Assembly (NCBI RefSeq): GCF_030398335.1
Contig: NZ_JAOAOP010000023.1
Span: 1-54,916 of the forward strand
DNA length: 54,916 nucleotides
DNA from: Aquibium sp. A9E412
Lineage (GTDB): Bacteria > Pseudomonadota > Alphaproteobacteria > Rhizobiales > Rhizobiaceae
Reading direction: 5' to 3'
In this document: positions 10,343 to 18,643 of the stretch, piece by piece
Layout: each line of letters begins with the position of its first letter
How positions within the stretch are numbered: position 1 is the first letter of the stretch
The notes under the pieces: model-generated
Told to the model about the DNA's origin: nothing
Databases searched by the model: none
Seen by the model: only the letters and a program-made list of their open reading frames with translations
Position numbers and translations under genes: made by a program

Positions 10343-11176
10343 TCAGGCCGGCAGCGCCGGCAGCAGCTCGGCGAGGATGGCCGCGATCTTGCGGCCGGAA
10401 ACGGCGGCGTTGGCGATCACCTCCTCGATGGTGTCGGGCTGCTGGTCGGGGCCGCCGGTCGCCTTGTTGGTGATCGCCGACAGGCCGATCACCGGCAGCC
10501 CGACATGGGCGGCGGCGATGGTCTCGTGCACCGTCGACATGCCGACCGCGTCGGCGCCCGAGGCGCGGTAGAAGCGGCGCTCGGCGGAGGTCTCCAGCGA
10601 CGGGCCGGCAACGCCGGCATAGATGCCCTCTTGCAACGGTTGGCCGGCGCGCTCGGCCGCCGCGCGCACCAGCGCGCGCAGCGCGGGATCGTAAGCGCGC
10701 GACAGGTCGGGAAAGCGCGGCCCGATCGCCTCGTCGTTGGCGCCGGTCAGCGGGTCGCTGCCGGTGAAGTTCATGTGGTCGGCGATCGCCATCACCTCGC
10801 CCGGCCCGTAGCTCTCGTTGAGCGCGCCGGCGGCGTTGGTGACGATCAGCCGGCGCGCGCCGAGGCGCTGCAGCAGGTAGACGGCGAGCGCGATGTCGCG
10901 CGGCGCCCAGCCCTCGTAGAGGTGGAAGCGGCCCTGCATCAGCACCGCCTCGCGGCCGTGCAGCCGGCCGAACACCAGCCGCCCAGCATGGCCCGGCGCG
11001 GTGGAGACCGGAAAGCCGGCGATCTCCTCGTAGCCGACAGCCACCGGATCGGCGACGGCGTCGGCAAGCTGGCCGAGGCCGGAGCCGAGGATCAGCGCGG
11101 TATCGGGCGTGCGGTCGGTGGTCTTGCGCACGGCGGCGAGCGCGGCCTCGAGGCGCTGGAGCTGGGAGACGGGCAT
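10343..11176 (-). CDS. purine nucleoside phosphorylase, probable methylthioinosine/5'-deoxyinosine type
   Basis: This 277-residue enzyme of the trimeric PNP/MTAP class cleaves a purine nucleoside with phosphate to a ribose 1-phosphate and base. It has LILGSGLGQLAD, the phosphate-site GRFHLYEG, TNAAGAL, AGPSLETSAE, MSTVHE and ITNKA. Asn237 in ITNKA marks 6-oxopurine preference (adenosine-type MTAP has Asp there). The His that contacts the ribose 5'-OH in ordinary PNPs (the THDEV/NHEEV motif) is Ile250 here (TIEEV), as expected for a hydrophobic 5' group. Together these point to methylthioinosine or 5'-deoxyinosine, matching the deaminase encoded just upstream. PNP family membership is sure; the substrate is inferred. 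Confidence 0.85.
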   Translation of the reverse strand: MPVSQLQRLEAALAAVRKTTDRTPDTALILGSGLGQLADAVADPVAVGYEEIAGFPVSTAPGHAGRLVFGRLHGREAVLMQGRFHLYEGWAPRDIALAVYLLQRLGARRLIVTNAAGALNESYGPGEVMAIADHMNFTGSDPLTGANDEAIGPRFPDLSRAYDPALRALVRAAAERAGQPLQEGIYAGVAGPSLETSAERRFYRASGADAVGMSTVHETIAAAHVGLPVIGLSAITNKATGGPDQQPDTIEEVIANAAVSGRKIAAILAELLPALPA

Positions 11177-11221
11177 GCGGGATCGCTCCTTCGGATCGGA
11201 CGGGGACGGACGGCTGGCGCG

Positions 11222-12550
11222 TCAGGCGATGCTGGCGGCGATCTTCGGCGCCAGCGCTTCGACCGCGGCGATGGTCTCGGCGATGTCGAGGCGCGTCAGC
11301 ACGCCGTCGCGCACCACCTGCTCGCCGGCCAGGAAGACGTGGCGCACGTCGGAGCGGCCGGTCGAGTAGACGAGATGGGTGACCGGGTCGAACAGCGGCA
11401 CGGCGTGCGGCCGCTTGAGGTCGACCAGCACCATGTCGGCGAACTTGCCGGGCTCGAGGCTGCCGATGCGGTCCTCCGCGCCGAGCGCGGCCGCGCCCTC
11501 GCGCGTCACCATGTCGAGCGCCTGCTGCGTCGACACCGCGTCGGCGCGGTGGTTGGCGCCCTTGTGCAGCATGGCGGCCAGCCTGAGCGCCAGCCACAGG
11601 TCGAGGTCGTTGCCGGAGATCGCGCCGTCGGTGCCGAGCGTCACGCGCACGCCGGCCTCCAGCATGTCGGGCACGCGGGCGATGCCCGAGCCGAGCTTCA
11701 GGTTGGACACCGGGTTGTGCGAGACGACGGCGCGCGTGCGCGCCAGGATGGCGATCTCCTCGTCGTCGAGATGCACGCAGTGGGCGAGCACGGTGCGCGC
11801 GTCGAGCAGCCCGTGATGGTCGAGATGGCGGATCACCGAGCGGCCGTAGCGGCCGCCGACGTCGGCCTGCTCGGCCAGCGTCTCGGCGGCATGGATCGAG
11901 AAGAGCCCGCCATGCGCGTCGGCGATGGCGCGCGCGGCGACCAGATTGTCCGGCGCCACGGTGTAGGCGCCGTGCGGCAGCACGGCGGGAAAGACGTCGT
12001 CGGCGCCCGCATGCTCGGCGAAGAAGCGCTCCGCCTCGGCCTTGCGCCGCTCCAGGCCGTGGCCGTTGACGCCCGGCGGGTCGAAGAAGATGCCGCCGGT
12101 CGACACGCGCATGCCGACGGCGCGCGCCGCCTCGACCGTCTCGCGCGGATACCAGAACATGTCCATCACGGTGGTGACGCCGGACAGGAGCTGCTCGGCG
12201 AAGCCGAGCACCGAGCCGAGCCGCGAGGTCTCGGGGTTGAGGATCGCCGCCTCCGCCTTCCACACCGTCTGCAGCCAGGCCTCGAGCGGCAGGTCCTCGA
12301 CCAGGCCGCGGAACAGGCTGTCGCCGGCATGGCAGTGGGTGTTGACCAGGCCGGGCATCAGAAGCATGCCCGCCGCGTCGACCACCCGGCCGGCGCCGGC
12401 CTCGTGGGCGGCCAGCTCGGCGGCCGGCAGCACGTCGGTGATGCGGCCGGACGACACGGCGACGCCGCCGCCGTCGATGACGCGGCGCCGCGCATCCGCG
12501 GTCACCACCACGGCGTTCTTGATGACCAGGTCGGGCTCGGTTCGCGGCAT
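11222..12550 (-). CDS. mtaD: amidohydrolase, MTA/S-adenosylhomocysteine deaminase-like
   Basis: This 442-residue amidohydrolase is predicted to deaminate the adenine of methylthioadenosine, S-adenosylhomocysteine or 5'-deoxyadenosine. Metal-site motifs run in order: NTHCHAGDSLFRG, PHGAYTVAP, SIHAAET, LAHCVHLDDEEI, SHNPVSNLKLGSGIARVP and LGTDGAISGNDLDLW. The HNPxSNxKLxSG and TDGxxSxNDLD segments are those of the MtaD/SAH deaminase branch rather than guanine deaminase or chlorohydrolases. ATG at 12550 follows GGAGG. It lies 11 bases after the permease gene and 45 before the phosphorylase, in a natural pathway order. Confidence 0.82.
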   Translation of the reverse strand: MPRTEPDLVIKNAVVVTADARRRVIDGGGVAVSSGRITDVLPAAELAAHEAGAGRVVDAAGMLLMPGLVNTHCHAGDSLFRGLVEDLPLEAWLQTVWKAEAAILNPETSRLGSVLGFAEQLLSGVTTVMDMFWYPRETVEAARAVGMRVSTGGIFFDPPGVNGHGLERRKAEAERFFAEHAGADDVFPAVLPHGAYTVAPDNLVAARAIADAHGGLFSIHAAETLAEQADVGGRYGRSVIRHLDHHGLLDARTVLAHCVHLDDEEIAILARTRAVVSHNPVSNLKLGSGIARVPDMLEAGVRVTLGTDGAISGNDLDLWLALRLAAMLHKGANHRADAVSTQQALDMVTREGAAALGAEDRIGSLEPGKFADMVLVDLKRPHAVPLFDPVTHLVYSTGRSDVRHVFLAGEQVVRDGVLTRLDIAETIAAVEALAPKIAASIA

Positions 12551-12561
12551 CGCGGCCTCCC

Positions 12562-13467
12562 TCAGGCGGATCTGCGCAGGCGCCACCACGACAGCACCAC
12601 CAGGACGGCGAGCGTGGCGACATAGGGCATCATGTCGGTGAACTGCTGCGGCCAGCCGAGCCCCTGGACGCGGAAGGACAGGCTGTCGACGAAGCCGAAC
12701 AGGCAGACGATGGCGAGCAGCGGCAGCGGCCGGCCGCGCGTCAAAAGCACGGCGACGACGGCGATCCAGCCGCGCCCGGCGCTCATGTTCTCGACGAACA
12801 GGTTGACGTTGGCGATCGAAAGCTGCGCCCCGGCCAGCCCGCACAGCGCGCCGCACAGCACCAGCGCCCACAGCCGCACGCGCTCGGGGCTGACGCCGCC
12901 GGCGACCAGCGCGGCCGGGTTCTCGCCCGCCGCGCGCAGCCGCAGGCCGAGCCGGTGGCGGGCGAAGAAGACATGCATGAACACGGCCGCGCCGAGCGCC
13001 ACGTAGAACAGCGCCGACTGGCCCGACAGCACCGGCCCGACCAGCGGGATCGCCGCGACGAGCGGAATGTGGATCGGCTCGAAGCCGACGATCGCCGGAT
13101 CGCGGAAGGCGCCGGCGACGTCGAAGATGGCGCGCAGCAGATAGGTGGTCAGCCCGGCGGCGAGCAGGTTGAGCGCGATCGACACGACGATCGGGTCGCC
13201 CGGACGGCGCAGGTGGAACTCGGCGAAGATCAGCCCCATCAGCACGCCGCCGAAGACGGCCGTCAGCGCGCCCATCGCGGCCGAGCCGAAGAAGTAGGCG
13301 CCGAGCACGGCGGAGAACGCGCCGACCAGCACGAAGCCCTCCAGCGCGATGTTGAAGACGCCGGCGCGCTCGCACAGCGCGCCGCCCAGCGCGGCGAGCA
13401 GGATCGGCGTGATGAAGCGCGGCAGCGAGGCCGCGAAGGCCGGGTCGAACAGCGCCTCAAGTCCCAT
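12562..13467 (-). CDS. ABC transporter permease (BMP/nucleoside type), second subunit
   Basis: This 301-residue inner-membrane permease of the branched-chain/nucleoside class (YufQ/NupC-like partner of BMP transporters) has eight or more hydrophobic segments. It carries the family motif region GALCERAGVFNIALEGFVLVGAF near residues 30-50 and AAGENPAALVAGGVSPERVR in a cytoplasmic loop that would contact the ATPase. Its start overlaps the stop of the other permease by 11 bases, so the two are translated together. Confidence 0.88.
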   Translation of the reverse strand: MGLEALFDPAFAASLPRFITPILLAALGGALCERAGVFNIALEGFVLVGAFSAVLGAYFFGSAAMGALTAVFGGVLMGLIFAEFHLRRPGDPIVVSIALNLLAAGLTTYLLRAIFDVAGAFRDPAIVGFEPIHIPLVAAIPLVGPVLSGQSALFYVALGAAVFMHVFFARHRLGLRLRAAGENPAALVAGGVSPERVRLWALVLCGALCGLAGAQLSIANVNLFVENMSAGRGWIAVVAVLLTRGRPLPLLAIVCLFGFVDSLSFRVQGLGWPQQFTDMMPYVATLAVLVVLSWWRLRRSA

Positions 13468-14539
13468 CGCCGCCCTCCCCCGGCCGGCCGCCCTCGCCGG
13501 CGCCGCCGCCGAAATGCAGTCCGGTCAGCCGGCTCGCCACGAACAGGATGATGACCGCCTGCATGGTGATGGCGAGCTCCTTGGGCACGCCGGCCGCGCG
13601 CTCCATGCCGGCCGCGCCGGTCTGCAGCGCGGCGAAGAAGAAGCCCGACAGCGGCACCGCCCAGGGGATCATCTTGACGAGCAGCACCGCGACGATGCCG
13701 GTCCAGGCGTAGAGCGGCTGCACCAGCATGCCGTCGATGTAGCGGTGGTGGATGCCGAACACCGCGATGGCACCGACCAGGCCGGCGATGGCGCCGCTCA
13801 TCGCCAGCGTCTGCAGCGCCAGCCGCCGCACCGGCAGGCCGGAGGCCTCGGCGAAGGGCGCCGAATGGCCGGTCATGCGGGCGCGGTAGCCGTGCACGGT
13901 GGTGTGGCTGTAGACGATGGCGAAGACGGCGGCGGCGACGACGAACAGGATGCCGATGTCGAGCCGCGTGCCGGGAAAGAACGGCAGCCACGCCTCGACG
14001 GGCACCAGATGCGACTGCGGCAGGCCGGAGGCGACGTCGCGCAGCGGATGGCCGACGACGTAGGAGGCGAGGTAGCGCGCCGGATAGTTGAGCAGCAGCG
14101 AGCCGACGAGCAGCGGCACGCCGACATAGAGCTGCAGCACGCCGGCCAGCACCGCCCAGGCCGCGCCGGCGGCCATGCCGGCGAGGATGCCGGCGGCGAC
14201 GACGAGCAGCGGCGGGCCGGGCAGATAGACGCCGACCAGCGCGGCGACCAGCCCACCGAGCACGAGCTGGCCCTCGCCGCCGATGTTGAACAGCCCGGCG
14301 CGGAACGACAGCATGACGGCGAGCGCCATGCCGACGATCAGCGTGGCGCGCGACAGCGTGGTCATCAGATAGGCGAAGCGGCGGCCGCCGAAGGCGCCGC
14401 TGAGGAAGCCCTCGAGGGCGCCGCCGAACGGCGCGCCGGCGGCCAGCATCAGCACGAACAGGATGGCGAGGATCCAGACGAGCACGCCGATCCACGGGGT
14501 CAGGCCGCGCACCGGCGGCGTCGAATCGAGCACGCTCAC
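13457..14539 (-). CDS. ABC transporter permease (BMP/nucleoside type), first subunit
   Basis: This 360-residue multi-pass permease has FRAGLFNIGGEGQLVLGGL near residue 75, the counterpart of the motif in the partner permease, and ATTVHGYRARMTG-like coupling-loop sequence further on. The GTG start at 14539 overlaps the ATPase stop in a GTGA arrangement; its stop lies inside the next permease gene. Length and motifs match the YufP-like subunits of nucleoside importers. A glycine-rich tail ends the protein. Confidence 0.87.
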   Translation of the reverse strand: MSVLDSTPPVRGLTPWIGVLVWILAILFVLMLAAGAPFGGALEGFLSGAFGGRRFAYLMTTLSRATLIVGMALAVMLSFRAGLFNIGGEGQLVLGGLVAALVGVYLPGPPLLVVAAGILAGMAAGAAWAVLAGVLQLYVGVPLLVGSLLLNYPARYLASYVVGHPLRDVASGLPQSHLVPVEAWLPFFPGTRLDIGILFVVAAAVFAIVYSHTTVHGYRARMTGHSAPFAEASGLPVRRLALQTLAMSGAIAGLVGAIAVFGIHHRYIDGMLVQPLYAWTGIVAVLLVKMIPWAVPLSGFFFAALQTGAAGMERAAGVPKELAITMQAVIILFVASRLTGLHFGGGAGEGGRPGEGGDGT

Positions 14540-16056
14540 GCGGCGATCTCCGCGGCGCTGGGCCCGTGCGAGACCATGAGCTGGCCGACGGCGGTCCGGT
14601 CGGCCTCGGCCCGCGCCACCTCGCCGGAGATGCGGCCCTCGTAGAGGACGAGGATGCGGTCGGACAGCGCCAGCACCTCGTCGAGCTCGGTCGACACCAT
14701 CAAAATGGCGTGGCCGGCGTCGCGCATGCGCACGAGCTCGGAATGGATGAACTCGATGGCGCCGATGTCGACGCCCCAGGTCGGGTTCTCCACGACGACC
14801 AGCGGCGTGTCGCGCGACAGCTCGCGGCCGACCACCAGCTTCTGCTTGTTGCCGCCCGACATGGTGGCGGCGCGCGCCTCCGGTCCGGCGACCTTGATGC
14901 GGTAGCGCGCGATGAGCTCGGCGGCGAAGCGGTTCATGGCGCTGCGGATGCGGAACGGGCCGCGGCGGAAGCCGGGCTGGTCCATGCGGCCGATCGCGGC
15001 GTTCTCGCTGACGCGCGCCTCGAGCGCCAGGCCGACGCGCTGGCGGTCCTCGGGAATGTAGCTCATGCCGCGCGCCCGCCGGGCGCCGACGTCGAGGCCG
15101 TCGAGCGGCCGGCCGGCAAGCCGCACGCTGCCGCCATGGGCGCGGCGCAGGCCGGTCAGCGCCTGCACGAGCTCGGCCTGGCCGTTGCCGCTGACGCCGG
15201 CCACGCCGACGATCTCGCCGGCCCGCACGTCGAAGGAGATGGGGCCGACCGTGCGGCCGCGGCTGCGCACCGTCAGCCCGTCGACCGACAGCACCACCGC
15301 GCCCGGCGCGCGCTCGGCGCGGGCGATCTCGGCCGGCAGCTCGCCGCCGACGATGTCGCGGGCGATCGCGGTCTTGGTCGTCTCGGCCACCGGTGCCGAG
15401 GAGATCAGCCGGCCGCCGCGCATCACGCTGACGCGGTCGGCGAGCTCCATCACCTCGTCGAGCTTGTGGGTGATGAGGACGATCGCCTTGCCGTCGCGGC
15501 GGAAGTTGCGCAGCACCCCGAACAGCCGGTCCTTCTCCTGCGGCGTCAGAACGGCGGTCGGCTCGTCGAGGATCAGCATGTCGGCGTGGCGGTAGAGCAC
15601 CTTGAGGATCTCGACCACCTGGCGCTGGCCGAGCGACAGCGCGCCGACGGTGGCGTCGAGATCGACCTCGATGCCGTAGGCGGTCGCGACCTCGGCCATG
15701 TGGGCGCGCGCGGCGCGGAAGTCGACGAAGCCGAAGCGCCCCGTCGGCTCGTTGCACAGCACGATGTTCTCCAGCACCGTCATGGAATCCTGCAGCATGA
15801 AGTGCTGGTGGACCATGCCGAGGCCGCGGGCGATGGCGTCCTGCGGCGAGGCCCAGCGGCAGGTCTCGCCGTCGACCGCGATGGAGCCCGAAGCGCTGCG
15901 CACCAGGCCGAACAGCGCGTTCATCACCGTGGTCTTGCCGGCGCCGTTCTCGCCGACCAGCGCGTGCACCTCGCCGGAGCGGAAGTCGAGCGACACGCGG
16001 TCGACCGCCGTCAGGTCGCCGAAGCGCACGGTAATGTCGCTGAGCTCAACGCGCAT
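14536..16056 (-). CDS. ABC transporter ATP-binding protein, duplicated (BMP/nucleoside type)
   Basis: This 506-residue cytoplasmic ATPase has two fused ABC domains. The N-terminal half has Walker A GENGAGKTT (about residues 36-44), signature LSLGQRQ and Walker B LILDEPTAVLTP. The C-terminal half has a degenerate Walker A (GVSGNGQAEL) and signature MSGGNKQKLV, typical of RbsA/YufO-type duplicated ATPases where one site is inactive. It lies between the binding protein and two permeases, completing the importer. ATG at 16056. Confidence 0.92.
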   Translation of the reverse strand: MRVELSDITVRFGDLTAVDRVSLDFRSGEVHALVGENGAGKTTVMNALFGLVRSASGSIAVDGETCRWASPQDAIARGLGMVHQHFMLQDSMTVLENIVLCNEPTGRFGFVDFRAARAHMAEVATAYGIEVDLDATVGALSLGQRQVVEILKVLYRHADMLILDEPTAVLTPQEKDRLFGVLRNFRRDGKAIVLITHKLDEVMELADRVSVMRGGRLISSAPVAETTKTAIARDIVGGELPAEIARAERAPGAVVLSVDGLTVRSRGRTVGPISFDVRAGEIVGVAGVSGNGQAELVQALTGLRRAHGGSVRLAGRPLDGLDVGARRARGMSYIPEDRQRVGLALEARVSENAAIGRMDQPGFRRGPFRIRSAMNRFAAELIARYRIKVAGPEARAATMSGGNKQKLVVGRELSRDTPLVVVENPTWGVDIGAIEFIHSELVRMRDAGHAILMVSTELDEVLALSDRILVLYEGRISGEVARAEADRTAVGQLMVSHGPSAAEIAA

Positions 16057-16124
16057 GGCCTGGACCGTCGGATGAAGGAAGCGGGGCGGGAGGCCGGCCG
16101 CCGGCGGCGGCCGGCCGGCGGCAA

Positions 16125-17138
16125 TCAGTTCTGGGCGAACATCGGGTCCTCGAGCTCGAGCGAGCCGTCCTTGATGCGGCCGGCGGCCTCGCGCATCGCC
16201 TCGACGATCTCCGGATACTCGGCGATCAGGCACTGGCTGTCGGCGAGCATGTCCTCCTCGAGCGCCACCGTCGACATGCCGCCCTCCTTGAGGCCGAGCG
16301 ACATGAAGAGCTGGTTCTCGCCGGCGAGGATCGCCTCCATGGCGGTGACGATCGCGGTGTCGACGCGCTTCAGCGTGCTGTCGACGAGATGCTCCGGCGC
16401 CTCGGGGCACCAGTTGACGTCGACGGTGAAGGCCTTGAAGTCGTTCTCCTGCGCCGCCTCGAAGACGCCGAAATCGCCGCCGGCGGTGGCCGTGAAGATG
16501 ACGTCGGCGCCGGCGCCGTGCATGGCGACCGCCTGCTCCTTGGCGCGCACCGGGTCGGAGAACGGGTTCTCGCCGCCGACCCAGCGGATGTCGACCTCGA
16601 CGCCCTCGTTCGACGCCTTCGCGCCCTGCGCGTAGCCGTCGGTGTAGCGGTGCAGGAAGGGGATATCGAGCGCGCCGACGACGCCGACGCGGTCCTTCTG
16701 CGTCAGCATGCCGGCGGCGACGCCGATCAGGTAGCTCGCCTCGTATTCGCGGAAGACGGCGCAGTGCACGTTGTCGGGCCGGTTCTCGATGCACTGGTCG
16801 ACGATCAGGAAGTCGATGTCGGGCGCCGTCGGCGCGAGCTGCGCGACGATGTCGTTGAACTCGAAGCCGAGCAGCACGACGACGTCGGCGCCCTCGTTGA
16901 TGGCGGCGTTGACGTTCTCCATGCGGGCGGCGGCCGTCGAGCTCTCGAAGGTCTTGACCTCGGCGCCGAAACGCTCGCCGGCGGCCTCGGTGCCGACCTG
17001 GCCGAGCTTGAGGAAGGCGTTGACGCCGATCGGGTCGGGCGAGACGTAGACGAACAGCCGGTCCTCCTGCGCCTGGGCGGCGGTGAGGCCGGCGAGGCCG
17101 AGGCCGACGGCCGCGGCGAGCGATGCGATTGTCTTCAT
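16125..17138 (-). CDS. BMP-family ABC transporter substrate-binding protein
   Basis: This 337-residue secreted binding protein has an N-terminal signal peptide (MKTIASLAAAVGLGLAGLTA, cleavage near AQAQ) and no lipobox Cys. The mature part shows the PnrA/Bmp layout: FVYVSPDPIGVNAFLKLG, INEGADVVVLLGFEFNDIV, and GADVIFTATAGGDFGVFE. BMP proteins characterised so far bind purine or other nucleosides, which fits the deaminase and phosphorylase downstream. It is the first transporter gene, 26 bases after the regulator. Confidence 0.88.
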   Translation of the reverse strand: MKTIASLAAAVGLGLAGLTAAQAQEDRLFVYVSPDPIGVNAFLKLGQVGTEAAGERFGAEVKTFESSTAAARMENVNAAINEGADVVVLLGFEFNDIVAQLAPTAPDIDFLIVDQCIENRPDNVHCAVFREYEASYLIGVAAGMLTQKDRVGVVGALDIPFLHRYTDGYAQGAKASNEGVEVDIRWVGGENPFSDPVRAKEQAVAMHGAGADVIFTATAGGDFGVFEAAQENDFKAFTVDVNWCPEAPEHLVDSTLKRVDTAIVTAMEAILAGENQLFMSLGLKEGGMSTVALEEDMLADSQCLIAEYPEIVEAMREAAGRIKDGSLELEDPMFAQN

Positions 17139-17164
17139 GTCGGAAACCCTCTCTGTTGGCAGGC

Positions 17165-18145
17165 TCAAGCAGGTTGCGGCAAGGCGTTCTCGCTGGCCGA
17201 CGCGATGTCCGGATCGGCAAGCACCGCTTCGGCGATGGCCTCGTCGACGATCAGATGAGTGGCATAGCCGCCCTTGAGGGCGGCGACCACCGCCTCCGCC
17301 TTCTCCGCGCCGTTGGCGACCACGATGCGCACGGGAATCTCCTTCAGCGCGTCGAGCGGCAGCGAGATCAGCCGCTCGTCGATCTCGCGCACCGGGCTGC
17401 CGTCGCCGCGGATCAGGTGGCCGGCGAGCACGGCGCGCGCGCCCTCCTCGTGGTAGCGCTCGATCTCGGCGGCGCTCAAGGCGCCGCTGGTGACGATGTG
17501 GCTGTCGGCGCGGCAGGTGCCGAGCGAGAACAGCGCGATGTCGCAGCCGGCGAGCTTGGCGATGTGGTCGCGGATCACCGGCTCGGCGCGCAGCGCGGCA
17601 GCGACGCCGGCCGACGACAGGATCATCGGCGCGTAGAGGTTGCGCGGCTCGGCGCCGAGCTGGCGGGCGATGCGGAAGGTGCTGGTGTCGGGCAGCGTGC
17701 CGTAGGGCGTGCCGCCGAGATTGCCGCAGAGCTGCGCCACCTCGAGGCCGGGATGGTTGACCCGCGGCAGCACGCCGGCAATCTCGTAGACGGTGCGGCC
17801 CCAGGCGACGCCGAGACGGCGGGCGCCGGCCAGATGCGGCTCGAGCGTCAGCCAGGCGGCCGCCGCCACGTCGCGCAGCGGCTCCGCGCTCAGACCCGGC
17901 ACCACCGAGACGGCGGCAAGCCCGCACGCCTCCTCGATGGCGCGCGCCTGGAACAGGCTGCGGAAGAAGTCGTCCTCCATGCGGATCTGCACGAGCCCCA
18001 TCTCACGCGCCTTGCGCAGATAGAGCGCGACGCTGGCGCGCGAGATCGACAGACGGTCGGCAACCTCGTCCTGCTTCGCGCCGTGGATGTAGTAGAGCCA
18101 CGCGGCGTTGAAGATCGTCCTTGCCTGTGCCGTCCATGCGTGCAT
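17165..18145 (-). CDS. SorC/DeoR-type sugar-binding transcriptional regulator
   Basis: This 326-residue regulator has an N-terminal helix-turn-helix (AKQDEVADRLSISRASVALYLRKAREMGLV, residues about 21-50) and a SorC-type effector domain with LGVAWGRTVYEIAGVLP, LCGNLGGTPYG and DIALFSLGTC. SorC domains sense phosphorylated sugars, so a ribose or ribulose 1-phosphate from this pathway is a reasonable ligand. ATG at 18145 (MHAWTAQ) is chosen; a further upstream start would lie in the operator. It heads the operon and diverges from the cupin-mtnA-aldolase genes. Confidence 0.85.
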   Translation of the reverse strand: MHAWTAQARTIFNAAWLYYIHGAKQDEVADRLSISRASVALYLRKAREMGLVQIRMEDDFFRSLFQARAIEEACGLAAVSVVPGLSAEPLRDVAAAAWLTLEPHLAGARRLGVAWGRTVYEIAGVLPRVNHPGLEVAQLCGNLGGTPYGTLPDTSTFRIARQLGAEPRNLYAPMILSSAGVAAALRAEPVIRDHIAKLAGCDIALFSLGTCRADSHIVTSGALSAAEIERYHEEGARAVLAGHLIRGDGSPVREIDERLISLPLDALKEIPVRIVVANGAEKAEAVVAALKGGYATHLIVDEAIAEAVLADPDIASASENALPQPA

Positions 18146-18182
18146 TGCCACTCGCAGCCGGATTTCGGACCGTCTCTGACAA

Positions 18183-18209
18183 AAAACAATCTGTTTTGAC
18201 ATTTGTCAA
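18183..18209. promoter_or_regulatory. two overlapping inverted repeats, probable SorC operator
   Basis: In an AT-rich island within the divergent gap lie AAAACA-N3-TGTTTT (18183-18197) and TTGACA-N2-TGTCAA (18196-18209). All arms are perfect. The site stands 38-64 bases upstream of the regulator start and 48-74 upstream of the cupin start, so one regulator bound here could control both divergent operons. Confidence 0.65.
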
Positions 18210-18256
18210 TCTCGCCGCTAGAAAAGCCCGACCGCGACGATGAGGCTTGGAGCGCG

Positions 18257-18643
18257 ATGCTGCCGGAGTGGTTCGTTCCCCGCGAGGACAGACCGGAATT
18301 CTGGACCGAGGAGCGGTGCTTCATCACCGAACTGATGAACACGCCGAAGGCGCCCGAGGTCTCGCTCGCCCTGTGCCGCGTCGAGCCCGGCGTGACGACC
18401 CAGCTCCACCGTCTCGACGGGGTCGCCGAGCGCTACGTCGTGCGCCGGGGTCGCGGCGTGGTCGAGATCGACGGCGTGGCGCAGCGGCTCGCGCCCGGCG
18501 ACCAGGCGCTGATCGCCGCCGGCGCGGCGCAGCGCATCACCAATGACGGCGACGGCGACCTCGAGTTCTACTGCGTGTGCACGCCGCGCTTCGAGCCGCC
18601 GAGCTATGTGAACCTCGAGGAGACGGACCGGCATGAAGATTGA
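18257..18643 (+). CDS. cupin-fold protein
   Basis: This 128-residue single-domain cupin has first-motif sequence [23 protein letters not shown] and second-motif sequence [16 protein letters not shown]. Of the four classical metal ligands only the first His and the Glu are kept; the second His is Leu and the third is Gln. It may therefore bind metal differently or be an isomerase or sensor. Its 3' end overlaps mtnA by 11 bases, so a role on the same sugar phosphate is likely. In Rhodospirillum rubrum a cupin acts in methylthioadenosine salvage, but whether this one is related is not known. ATG at 18257 is chosen. Confidence 0.75.
   Translation: MLPEWFVPREDRPEFWTEERCFITELMNTPKAPEVSLALCRVEPGVTTQLHRLDGVAERYVVRRGRGVVEIDGVAQRLAPGDQALIAAGAAQRITNDGDGDLEFYCVCTPRFEPPSYVNLEETDRHED

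Noticed and set aside
11222-12550. Guanine deaminase or triazine hydrolase
   Set aside because: The HNPVSNLKLGSG and LGTDGAISGNDLD segments and the neighbouring phosphorylase and mtnA fit the MTA/SAH deaminase branch better.
9474-12623. A 1049-codon leftward open frame spanning SDR, phosphorylase and deaminase
   Set aside because: Only its 3' part (264 codons) is the real SDR; the rest is antisense-frame sequence over genes with clear motifs in another frame.
10271-12625. A 784-codon rightward open frame
   Set aside because: His/Arg/Gly-rich shadow of the leftward deaminase and phosphorylase genes; no start with ribosome site and no recognisable domain.
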